64,000 bases of DNA from Panopea generosa. Lineage: Eukaryota; Mollusca; Bivalvia; Adapedonta; Hiatellidae. A program made the translations under genes and the position numbers. Below, one piece after another: positions 46,401 to 52,624 of this stretch (the first letter of the stretch is position 1; the number at the start of each line of letters is the position of its first letter). Below the pieces are notes generated by a model. The model was not told the origin of the DNA. It saw nothing but the letters and a program-made list of their open reading frames with translations, and searched no databases. The stretch covers positions 4,450,374-4,514,373 of the forward strand of contig CM055901.1 in the NCBI GenBank assembly GCA_029582155.1, read 5' to 3'.

Positions 46401-48570
46401 TTGTAATATGATACAACGCGTATTTAGTTACAACAGATACACTTAGATATGTATGAAATTAATACAAAAAAAGAAAAGAAAGAAAAACGTTTTCGTGTTT
46501 AAATTGGCAGCCATTTCCGTTTAACCCGGAAGGAGAAAAAACGGTGTCTATATAAAAAATCGCGCTTCAATTTAAACTCAACGCTGTTAGTATAAAAATA
46601 TTAAAAATATAAATCTGAAGTATTAACAACAATTAAATAATAAAAATAAGTTTGTGTTTACGATCCGATAAGATACCCGCGATATACTAATACCTGTCAA
46701 CCACTTCGTTGCTTGATCACGTGATCACTCGATAATAACAAAGTTTGCATATGGCTTCCGTGTTTGGCGCGTGTCAGCATTTATTGAAGCACTCGGGATT
46801 ATTACAAACTGTTAATTGTCAATGCTGGCATGAATCAATCCCTTAAACAATCCTTTAAACCACCATGAGGTAATGGTTATAACAGTTTGTTATAATCAAG
46901 GCTAATTGGTGAGTAGAAGATGAGCGATTATCAAATCAAAACATGGCGACGATCTATTGTTTGGTTGTCATTTGGTCATTCGCGCATATTTTCAAGTTTT
47001 GTATCACGACCTTTCGCCCCCGCCGAAAAATTGGGAGCCAAGCAAAAACCGCGTTATAACGGAATTCGCGTTATATCGGACCGCGTTATAACGGGACCGC
47101 AGTGTACTTGTATTTTTTTTTTACAGATATCAAGGGTTAAGGCTCATTCTTCCTATTATTTTTTATAAACCTTTGTGTTGTTACTTTTAAACCCCATATC
47201 AATCATTATGCCTCCTCTTTCCAATGTTTCAAGGGAGAGGGTCATTGTCTTTGTCTGTTTGTCCGTCCGTACATTGATGTGCTTATCCTCATATTGTTTC
47301 AGGTTTATGATAAGTACCCATCATTTGATTTGGCAGATAGAAAAGACTTCATTAAAAATACAGTGAAACAGGTAAGGTTATTATTTTTGTAAAAGTGTAA
47401 GCATGTTCAAAAAAGATTTGTTGAGTGTCATATCCTATGAAACACGTGCTGAAATAGCTTTAATAAAAGTTTGGTAGCAGTACATAAAGATAAATTTGTA
47501 ATAAATTGTTGTCTTAGTCCAGTCAGTTCTGATTTGGTTTTGGTCAAGCCAGCTTGTGGTAAGCTTGACATTGTTGCCACATTGGTGATCTGTAATATGT
47601 GCATCCATCCGTCTAATCTTGTCCAGGTTTTAACTTGTTCATGCATTAACGAATTTTGAAGTAACTTGGCACAAATGTTCATCATAATGAGACAAAATGT
47701 CACACACAAGAACCATGTACGTAACTCAAAGTTCAAGGTTCCATTTAGAGATTCAAGGTCAGAAATAGGTGTCCACTCCACATCATGTAAACCACCTAAC
47801 AAGATTTTGAAAAAACGTGGCACAGATGTTCGCTATAAACAAATGATGTGTTGCACGCAAGACCCAGGTCTGTAGGTCATAAGTCAGGGTCACATTTATT
47901 GACTCATAAGTCAGATATACATGTAGGTACACAATTTTGTATCCGCTCCATATCTTGTAAACCACTTGACAGATTTTTAAATAATATCGCACAAATGTTT
48001 ATCATAATTGGACAATTCACACACAAGAACCAGGTATGTAGCCCAAAGGTAACGGTCACACATAGGTTTAAGGTCAGAAATTGGTACAAATTTTTGTTCG
48101 CTCCATATCTTGAAAACCATACAACAGATTTTTAAATAACATGGCACAAATCTTCACCATAATCAGATGTGTTGAAGCAAAGGTCAAGGTCATACTTTGA
48201 GATTCAAGGTCAGAAATAGGTACAAAATTTCGTGTCTGCTTCATATCTTGTAACATGCTATAAATACTTACAATAATGAGGCATTTAATCACAGGTCTGC
48301 AGTGGCAGACTCAACAGTGTTTTCCTTGCCCATTTAGTTAATTTTTTAAAAATAATGTTGCAACTATGGAAGTCAGTGTTCTAAAAACGAAATTCACAAA
48401 ACAGAATTTAACTGCTTGAAACTTCTTATATAAATTTTTAATGAAATTGCTGACAGTGAAGATACTGATCAGTCTACTGACAAGATGGTGTACTTTGATT
48501 GGCTCTCAGTCATTATTTAAAGCTTTATTAATGTATTTTAAAAATGATTTCATTTCAGATCATTTCATGA
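25427..48570 (+). CDS. DEK: DEK chromatin protein (gene span, 12 coding exons)
   Basis: DEK is a nuclear protein that binds DNA (cruciform and supercoiled forms), acts as a histone chaperone and affects splicing in vertebrates. Exons 25427-25465, 29704-29860, 31639-31794, 32248-32324, 34138-34235, 36605-36750, 38022-38248, 41124-41277, 41860-41945, 45641-45724, 47303-47371 and 48559-48570 join in frame into 434 residues plus stop; human DEK has 375. Order: acidic N-terminus (14-65); the PLLERPVVIEDGRKRERKTVER-like block (split here for length); pseudo-SAP region with LHRLLFRRVG and FSGFTF; SAP domain about 178-213 with ICEVLDVPRSG and WLMHP; Lys-rich then Asp/Glu/Ser-rich linkers; DEK C-terminal domain about 381-434 with KKMLDSANLEEVTMK and DRKDFIKNTVKQ. 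The extra length is in the charged linkers. Confidence 0.96.
25974..26235. mobile_element. 262-bp MITE with about 48-bp terminal inverted repeats
   Basis: The left end tgactcggttgctttccaac continues through tgttcctccaccagtgtt and ggaagtacac; the right end is its complement with very few mismatches. The interior is noncoding. Flanks are AA on both sides, too short to name a target site. Lies in DEK intron 1. Confidence 0.8.
26395..26525 (-). repeat. SINE family A copy (body)
   Basis: gtgtcatttttatgccatca, gggctgacagacgat, cctaaccactgtttcctggg and caagtaactgataactttct in the family order. No head. Lies in DEK intron 1. Confidence 0.7.
26525..27330. repeat. dispersed repeat, related to 44755-45010
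   Basis: Shares agaagaaaatttacaaacat/agaagaaaatttatatacat, actgtaaatctacaaaatat, agattttagaaat and acccgcgaat in the same order with 44755-45010. It is noncoding and longer here. Confidence 0.55.
27828..28903. mobile_element. possible hAT-like non-autonomous element
   Basis: Left end CAGGGTTCGATTTTAA and the complement of the right end CAGGGCTAGAATTTTAA form a short imperfect inverted repeat of the hAT kind. No 8-bp target duplication was found, so this is tentative. Confidence 0.3.
29056..29144. repeat. 89-bp hairpin
   Basis: ttaaaaatcagattaagtgc followed by gtgctggttcccagcat is mirrored, with a few mismatches, by atgctgggacccagt and a gatctaattttta end around a short loop. It may be a minimal MITE. 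Lies in DEK intron 1. Confidence 0.65.
29704..29860 (+). CDS. DEK: DEK exon 2 (acidic segment)
   Basis: Acceptor TTTTTAG|GAA, donor CTAG|GTATGC, 157 nt. It encodes almost only Glu, Asp, Lys and Ser (EVQEEEQKEDKDNSMETDD onward). Confidence 0.88.
29900..30560. repeat. degenerate noncoding repeat in DEK intron 2
   Basis: Recurrent phrases such as accaaatccttgt, ctacaactttg.ttggaatttt and gtgcagatgattattcacag at about 120-bp spacing suggest a worn repeat resembling those at 20880, 39840 and 51650. No gene. Confidence 0.4.
30609..31385 (+). mobile_element. pogo/Tigger-like non-autonomous element, copy 1 (5' end lost)
   Basis: Near-identical over most of its length to 46248-47104. The 3' end is intact (ccgcgttataac-type repeat, ...cgggaccgcagtg, then TA at 31386-31387). 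The 5' inverted repeat is absent. Noncoding, in DEK intron 2. Confidence 0.7.
31639..31794 (+). CDS. DEK: DEK exon 3
   Basis: Acceptor AATTAG|GC, donor TATG|GTAAGT, 156 nt. It encodes PGLLERPVVIEDGRKRERK then TVERMTF...EVEKGKGEMLGDIPY, a strongly DEK-specific block. Confidence 0.95.
32248..32324 (+). CDS. DEK: DEK exon 4
   Basis: Acceptor TTTTCAG|TT, donor ACA|GTAAGT, 77 nt. Encodes EFKLSRTKAEDIKPLHRLLF then RRVGT. Confidence 0.95.
32468..32822 (+). mobile_element. piggyBac-type MITE, copy 3 (355 bp, expanded internal repeat)
   Basis: Flanked by TTAA at 32464-32467 and 32823-32826, termini CCCTTTACC and AGTAAAGGG. It carries about nine copies of taggtgtccaaaggcgtcta, against three and one in the other two copies. 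The internal hairpin is reduced. Lies in DEK intron 4. Confidence 0.82.
33160..33185 (+). repeat. (GT)n followed by a G run
   Basis: gtgtgtgtgtg and about 20 G. Simple repeat in DEK intron 4; the length is likely unreliable in assemblies. Confidence 0.8.
34138..34235 (+). CDS. DEK: DEK exon 5
   Basis: Acceptor TTTCAG|ATT, donor GCAAA|GTAGGT, 98 nt. Encodes IHAVKKNIRKFSGFTFTKDD and AEYEKRLQMLKA, matching the KKN(L/I)R.F.GF.F block of DEK. Confidence 0.95.
34495..34925. repeat. tandem degenerate repeat, about 2.5 copies
   Basis: gttaaagttttatg.ttagctcag, cattcatattatgttgtaga/catttatattatgttataga, aacaatt.atatagcta and gggctctaaaacc recur at about 160-bp spacing. Noncoding, in DEK intron 5. 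Confidence 0.6.
35137..35653. repeat. 35-bp tandem array (about 15 copies)
   Basis: Unit: caccatttcaactttgttac tgaccccaagaccct, with some ggctccaag and agcatttc variants. Lies in DEK intron 5. Confidence 0.95.
36020..36130. repeat. dispersed repeat (inverted partner of 19615-19930)
   Basis: ataattctagattaaagtaagg, acaagcagattttcg and tggacatgtgaaataaaaaa match the complement of the earlier copy. Confidence 0.45.
36285..36535 (-). repeat. SINE family A copy, nearly full length
   Basis: Reads, on plus, gcgtcatttttgtgccattg, gagggcaaacaaacgatcag, cctaaccactgtttcctggg, cacccaatctccacaagtaa, tatatcaatcatcacggaga and the B-box side gcggggattcaaactcac. Most of the body and the B box are present; the A-box side of the head is missing. 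Lies in DEK intron 5. Confidence 0.75.
36605..36750 (+). CDS. DEK: DEK exon 6 (SAP domain)
   Basis: Acceptor ATCCAG|G, donor AAGA|GTAAGT, 146 nt. Encodes SFTISMIKAICEVLDVPRSG and SKDEICDRLLEWLMHPENSG, the SAP helix-turn-helix that contacts DNA. Confidence 0.96.
37100..37290. repeat. dispersed repeat (inverted partner of 45190-45380)
   Basis: ctccaagaataggatagtc, gatgtcccgggcttgtcaaatc, ggcatgtgcctttttcaaag and acaatacacagatctgcaaa match the complement of 45190-45380. Confidence 0.6.
38022..38248 (+). CDS. DEK: DEK exon 7 (Lys-rich then acidic linker)
   Basis: Acceptor AAACAG|GG, donor AAG|GTATTT, 227 nt. The first third is Lys-rich, a plausible nuclear-localisation region. The remainder is Asp/Glu/Ser-rich with many SD/SE pairs, possible CK2 sites; DEK is a known CK2 target. 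Confidence 0.93.
38400..40580. other. DEK intron 7, mostly unassigned
   Basis: Apart from the fragment at 39502 this holds degenerate repeat phrases at 39840-40150 (gccaaaacttactgggatgg, gccaaaacttgctgtgaagg) and no recognised gene. Confidence 0.35.
39502..39750 (+). pseudogene. fragment of a mobile-element-associated protein domain (tentative)
   Basis: An open frame of 82 codons includes NALLKPFDSYCWKSIDMDSV, LYAGDYLYR and later FLNPNELP. A W...DLDxxLxxGDxLY...LP pattern appears in a cysteine-protease-like domain common in invertebrate transposons, but this is recall only. The usual upstream Cys/Gln active-site region was not seen, so if correct it is a fragment. It lies in DEK intron 7 and no splice sites tie it to DEK. 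Confidence 0.3.
40588..40790 (+). repeat. SINE family B copy 2
   Basis: Head ggtccagtggtagagcactg with ggtcgggtatcgattctctg as the B box; body gtgtccttgagcaagacact, catatgctttgtactggttc, taaccaggaagac and a tail near caatcaaagtaaaacaaat. Confidence 0.8.
41124..41277 (+). CDS. DEK: DEK exon 8 (Lys/Ala/Pro linker)
   Basis: Acceptor TTTTAAG|GAA, donor AAAG|GTATAT, 154 nt. Encodes EPPKKKAKKAATPKVSLKAK and more of the same, like a linker-histone tail. It probably binds nucleic acid non-specifically. Confidence 0.9.
41860..41945 (+). CDS. DEK: DEK exon 9
   Basis: Acceptor TTGGCAG|AA, donor ACT|GTAAGT, 86 nt. Encodes EVEDDISDISSDSDDEPLKP, an acidic serine-rich linker before the C-terminal domain. 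Confidence 0.9.
42339..43221. mobile_element. pogo/Tigger-like TIR element (883 bp)
   Basis: Left end CAGTTGAAACTTGTTATCTC and right end the complement of CAGTCGAAACTCATTATCTC, extending to GATATTG, with TA outside both. Noncoding. It belongs to a family different from 46248-47104 but has the same target rule. Lies in DEK intron 9. Confidence 0.75.
43425..43500 (-). repeat. tRNA-derived SINE head
   Basis: On minus, GGTGGCTATCTCAGTTGGTA (A box) and CTCACGTTTGATTCTCAGAC (B box), then an A-rich run. Confidence 0.6.
44119..44545 (+). repeat. 5S rRNA-derived repeat, 285-bp unit duplicated in tandem
   Basis: Unit 1 is 44119-44403; unit 2 restarts at 44404 and is cut short near 44545. Each starts tgaatgtacatagg, has ttacaacagcct.gctgttaa and ctagcttttacagcga, then a 5S-like core (44182-44258, 44466-44542) with gaagttaagcaatgaagtgc and gtacttggatgggtgaccgc. 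These match the A-box and C-box control regions of 5S genes. Copy 1 is the better preserved. The 5' third of 5S is replaced, so these are not functional 5S genes but a SINE3-like or composite pol III repeat. Lies in DEK intron 9. Confidence 0.85.
44755..45010. repeat. dispersed repeat, partner of 26525-27330
   Basis: See shared ordered matches (acagaagaaaatttatatac, attgtaaatctacaaaatat, gacacccgcgaatta). Noncoding. Confidence 0.55.
45190..45380. repeat. dispersed repeat, inverted partner of 37100-37290
   Basis: acaagtaactttgaaaaagg, cacatgcccag, gacaagccccgggcatcgga and ctattcttggagcactg. Confidence 0.6.
45641..45724 (+). CDS. DEK: DEK exon 10 (C-terminal domain, first half)
   Basis: Acceptor after a T run, TTTTCAG|AAT; donor GAT|GTAAGT; 84 nt. 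Encodes NDELKDVIKKMLDSANLEEV then TMKTVLKD. Confidence 0.95.
45830..45915 (-). repeat. SINE family C head fragment
   Basis: On minus GGATCCTCCGTGATAGAGCG and TTGCAAGTTCAAGTCCCGCT are the A- and B-box sides of a Leu/Ser-type tRNA head with long variable arm, as at 59435-59700. Confidence 0.7.
46248..47104 (+). mobile_element. pogo/Tigger-like non-autonomous element, copy 2 (857 bp)
   Basis: The ends are inverted repeats: left CACTCGGGTCCCGTTATAAC, right the complement of CACTGCGGTCCCGTTATAAC. TA lies outside both (46246-46247, 47105-47106). GTTATAACG-type termini at TA targets fit pogo/Tigger-class Tc1/mariner elements. It has no transposase frame. Lies in DEK intron 10. Confidence 0.75.
47303..47371 (+). 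CDS. DEK: DEK exon 11 (C-terminal domain, second half)
   Basis: Acceptor TTTCAG|GTT, donor CAG|GTAAGG, 69 nt. Encodes VYDKYPSFDLADRKDFIKNT then VKQ, close to the end of vertebrate DEK. Confidence 0.95.
47650..48300. repeat. degenerate tandem repeat, about 180-bp units
   Basis: Blocks contain tggcacaaatgttcatcata, cacacaagaaccaggtatgt, aaggtcaaggtca, aggtcagaaataggtacaaa and ctccatatcttgtaaaccac. About 3.5 copies fill most of the last DEK intron. AGGTCAAGGTCA is at 48181-48192. Confidence 0.7.
48559..48570 (+). CDS. DEK: DEK exon 12 (last three codons and stop)
   Basis: Acceptor ATTTCAG|ATC followed by ATC ATT TCA TGA. This gives a protein ending KQIIS; human DEK ends ELIS. Such a short coding exon would be missed by most gene finders. 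Support is correct phase, a good acceptor and the matching C-terminal residues. Confidence 0.85.
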   Translation: MIS

Positions 48571-48658
48571 ACTTGACCATTTGGCAATATGATAATATAT
48601 ATATATGTGAGTAAGACGCACAGCACAGGCAACCCTCATCGTAGATGTAGGTCTGATC

Positions 48659-48844
48659 TTGTCAGCAATGTCGTCCACGAGGCAGCTACAGGTGAAATAT
48701 CTCGAGGAATACGGGAACATTTATGAAGTTACTACACCAGAAGATTGGGTTTATGTCGATTCAAAGGATGAGGCTCACGAACCCAAAAAACTGACCCTGT
48801 ATAGTGCAGTAAAGTTACACCTTACTTTTTTGTGCAAAATTTAA
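48659..48844 (+). CDS. small unrecognised ORF after DEK
   Basis: 61 codons starting MSAMSSTRQLQVKYLEEYGN, continuing IYEVTTPEDWVYVDSKDEAH. Composition looks more like protein than the surrounding DNA (acidic, with Trp and Tyr spaced normally), but no family was recognised. It lies 90 bp past the DEK stop, so it could be in the DEK 3' UTR, be a first exon of another gene, or be chance. A GT at gaccct|gtatag could serve as a donor. Confidence 0.3.
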   Translation: MSAMSSTRQLQVKYLEEYGNIYEVTTPEDWVYVDSKDEAHEPKKLTLYSAVKLHLTFLCKI

Positions 48845-48918
48845 TGTTTTTTATTTTAATTATACTTTATTCTTTTAAAAAATATATTTTTTTTTTTTCA
48901 GTTTTACATTTTTCCCTT

Positions 48919-48924
48919 AATAAA
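48919..48924 (+). terminator. DEK: candidate DEK poly(A) signal
   Basis: AATAAA about 350 bp after the DEK stop in AT-rich sequence. Other AATAAA sequences exist nearby, so this is only the first plausible one. Confidence 0.35.
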
Positions 48925-48929
48925 ATATA

Positions 48930-49735
48930 ATTAAAGTGTACATAAACAGCGAAATATGCAATTTTCCTACATTTTAAGCCATTTTATGTCAATATATCCT
49001 GGTTTTAACAGTGATGGCACTTTTGCCACAAGACAATATTTACACACATTACTTCAAGTGTACTCAATTTAAACCATCTTTGGAGTTGTTCTATGAATAG
49101 AAAAACATGAAATGAAAAAATTAAATATACATATTTTAAAAGAATAGAGTATATGCAATACAGGTACACCAAGTTTAATTAAAAATTAAGTATATAAAAG
49201 AAATGCATTTTACAGAGTTGGGTCTTTGTGAAGCTTGTCCTTTGATAACATTATAAAATACATGTATTAACCACAGGTCAGAGAGAGCTGTAGTGATAGG
49301 TTTAAGAGGGAGTATGAAAAGTAGCCAGAAAACTTGTTTAATATTAAATTGATAAAACTGGACTTTCCAAGTAAACTCCCCCCCCCCCTGGTATCGATGC
49401 TGATTAAAAAATATTTTGATTTTAATTTCTCTGGCAAGTTGGCATTGAAGAGCATAACTGTTGAACTGCTTCATATTTTATGAAATTCACAGTTGGACAG
49501 GTTTGGGGTTAGTTAATGAGTGTTGGTTTAGGAATATATAACAAAAAGGTCAAAGTCAATGGGACACTTGCTTGTTTATATGATATATATATATATTTCA
49601 TATCTGCTTGGCATATATTAGCTGTTTTCCAATGGAGATAATGATAGTGTAGCTGTTGTATCTTGCAACATTGTAATATTTTCTCCAATAACAGTCGACA
49701 TATATTTCTCCAATAACAGTAGACATGAATGTTTA
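48930..49735. other. intergenic, no recognised element
   Basis: AT-rich with microsatellites (ata at 49585) and a short C run at 49378. Minus-strand open frames show no known domain. Confidence 0.4.
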
Positions 49736-49739
49736 TTAA

Positions 49740-49856
49740 TTGGAAGGAGGCTGGTGTGCTTGAGTACATGTTAGCCTTCCAGAGTCCCCAAGAAACATTG
49801 GCTTGGTTAAATGATAGTCTGTTAATCCTGGATGACATAAAAATGATGCTAAATTT
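49740..49856 (+). repeat. SINE family A fragment, opposite orientation
   Basis: gtgcttgagtacatgttagc, cttccagagtccccaagaaa, and the tail ctggatgacataaaaatgat gctaaat match the complement of the other family A copies. Confidence 0.65.
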
Positions 49857-50439
49857 TCAAACAAACAAATTCTCTTTCTAAGAAACTGTTTGGGTTATGT
49901 TGACCTCTATGGATAAAGCTTACACAGTGGTACATATTTTCTTAGAAACTGTAAGGCCTGGAGTCATCAAATTTGACCTATACATTATTTTGTCTTTTAA
50001 GCATTTTCTGGTTACTGTTCGATCTTCCTCGTATAAAGTTGTGCTTTTTATCAATCCTTGTATTGTTGCTTCACAAACTGTTGTGTAATTAAATGTCAGA
50101 GACATCATGACATATGCTGCATGCATAGCACAAATATTTTGGTGAAATAATGAACACTTTCATGTTAAATGCTGGTTGTAACATATTAATAATATGGTGT
50201 TTTAAATTTTTCAGTTATATTTTATAATATGCATGAAGCTGTCTATAAAATATTAACATATTACAAAGTGTGATGTACATGTGTATATCATTTTATCATT
50301 TGTAAATAGTTTTATTTTTACTATATCACCTTTTAATACACAATTGTTCATCATGGTGACAAACTATGCTGTATATGATTTTTATGTTATAAGGATTTCT
50401 GTTGACCAGTGCGGGAAGGGTTGGGGTATATAGAGAAAT

Positions 50440-50728
50440 TGTGTTGTATGGTGTTTAGCGTCGCTTTCAACAATTTTCTACTTGACAGTATTCTGAGCAC
50501 TGTCACATTGGAGTATCGTGCCACAGACACGTGGTATGATACCCTACCCAGTCACATTATACTGACACTGGGCCGAGCAGACCTTGAATTTTCCTCTAAA
50601 TGCTGAGCGTCGAGTGAGAAAGCTTCTAGTACCATTTTTAAAGTCTTTGGTATGACCTGGCAGGGGATTGAACCCACGACCTTCCGCATGCAAGGCGGAT
50701 GCTCTACTACTACACCACGCTCCGTCTT
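50440..50728 (-). repeat. SINE family E (tRNA-Ala-like head)
   Basis: On minus, GGAGCGTGGTGTAGTAGTAG and AGCATCCGCCTTGCATGCGG then GGTCGTGGGTTCAATCCCCT form a clear tRNA-Ala(UGC)-like head with A and B boxes. The body runs to AAGCGACGCTAAACACC at 50440-50460, a LINE-type tail similar to family C. The head is well conserved but has no acceptor-stem partner, so it is not a tRNA gene. Confidence 0.8.
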
Positions 50729-51639
50729 AGAGAAATTGTGAAAAAATTGTAGAAATAAGTATTAGTGTTCATAAAATGGCTTTTGCATGAGACCATAAGA
50801 AAGTGACTTATAGATTTTCATTCAAATTTGTTTAAAAATAGGGACAGGTTGCATTTTTATTTTTCAGATATTTAAACGGAAGTGTCGTTTTAGGTATGCA
50901 ATGAAAAATCAAAAGCTTTAAACGTGGCACCTTTTTGTCAGTTAAGGTTCTAATAATGTTTTTGGACAATAAAATATGTTGAGGGCAGTTGGGATGAAAA
51001 TGTAGGAACTGATTTACTATGGTTTAATGGAATGACAACATTTGGCTAATCTGTGGATCAAGTGCAAGTTCTGTCTTGATGCAGTTAATAACCATATTTT
51101 GATAGACAGCAATATTTCAGTATGTAAAATGGTCATAATCTGATTGGCATTGACAACATTATTTCCTAGATAAATTGTTTGATTTGGCAATTATTCCTCC
51201 AGCTTGCTGTTAGGTGATGTCAATACCTGCTTAAGTCACTTTTTTGCCTAATCAATGGCTAAACTAAAGTCTTATTGTAGCTAATATGACTTCAGGCAAT
51301 ACTAATGCTTATATCTACATCTGTTTGTTTAACCTTGTTTTCAACGAATCTATGACAATGGCATAACCATCAGCACAAGTTTTCGCTTTCATTCTTTCAG
51401 TCAAGTATATGCAAATGAATTTTTTTTGGGGGGGAAACTAAATCAACTAAGGTCAGATTGACCATCAAATATATATATATATATATACAGCTCTGTGTGG
51501 ACAATTGGCAACCTACATTTTAAAAAATTGCTCAGAAATATTTTATTTAAAAGTATATTTACTCATGAATGATTGTTATAATAGAATGTGCAATGTAATT
51601 GTCTAATAACCATAGATGTTTATCTTTTTTTTATCCCAC

Positions 51640-52380
51640 CGCCGAAGGTGAAAGGGGGCATGGTAATGGTCTCTGTGCGCTCGTCTGTAACTTTTGTCCG
51701 AAGAAAAACTACAATCCCATGCAAGGGATTTTGTTGAATCTTCACACAATGACAGAGGACATTAAGAGGCAGTGCAGTATACAAGAACCATAACTCTACA
51801 TTGCTTCTTTTTTAATTATCTACCTTTATCAATGTACACTTTTGTCTGGAGCATAACTCCAAAACTATTCAAGGGATTTTGTTGAATCTTCACACAATGA
51901 CCGAGGACTTTGAGAGAAAGTGTATTGTACAAGAACCATAACTTCATCTTGCTTTTTTATATACTTATCTCCCTGGGCATAACTCTTTAAGTGCTGAATG
52001 GAATTTATTCAAACTTCATACAGAGAGGTCATTAAGGTGAAGTGCAGTGTCTAAGAACTATAACTCTAACTTGCCTCATTTTTCAATTATCCCCATTTAT
52101 CAGTTTAGGATATTTGTCATATAGATTACTCAAGAACTTTTCCAGGGATTTTGTTCATTTTTCACGTTGATAGAGGATATTGGGACGAAATGCATTGTCC
52201 AAGTACTCTACCTTGCACATTTTTTTAATTATCTACCGTTATTATGTTTTATTATGCTTGTCCGGAACATAACTCAAAAAATGTTCAAGGGATTTAGTTG
52301 ATGTTTCACACAATGATAGAGGACACTGAGAGGAAATGCAGTGTGCTAAGCGCATAGCTCTTACTCCTGTTTTCGCAGAG
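51640..52380. repeat. degenerate tandem repeat, about 145-bp units
   Basis: aagggattttgttgaatctt, cacacaatgacagaggacat, aagaaccataactct and the attatctacctttatc spacer recur about five times with divergence. Noncoding. Confidence 0.75.
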
Positions 52381-52624
52381 TTATTCCTTCATTATTTTCC
52401 CTTGTTTGAAGCAAACCTTGAAAAGTTTTGAAGTGAATGCTTTGAAACTGCATACATTGATAGAGAGCATTGACAGGAAGTGGACAGAACAAGAATTTGC
52501 TTTGGCGGGGGAATTGGCCATGTCCAACATGGCTCTTGTTTTCATTGCTGTAAATTTTGAGGGTGTTTTAAGTATACAATGTGTTTTTAGCTGTACATAC
52601 ATTAGCTGTGTTCTCGGTGTTGTA

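Noticed and set aside
50660..50728. tRNA-Ala-like sequence as a functional tRNA gene
   Set aside because: A and B boxes and anticodon region are good, but the 3' acceptor strand does not pair and the sequence continues into a SINE body.
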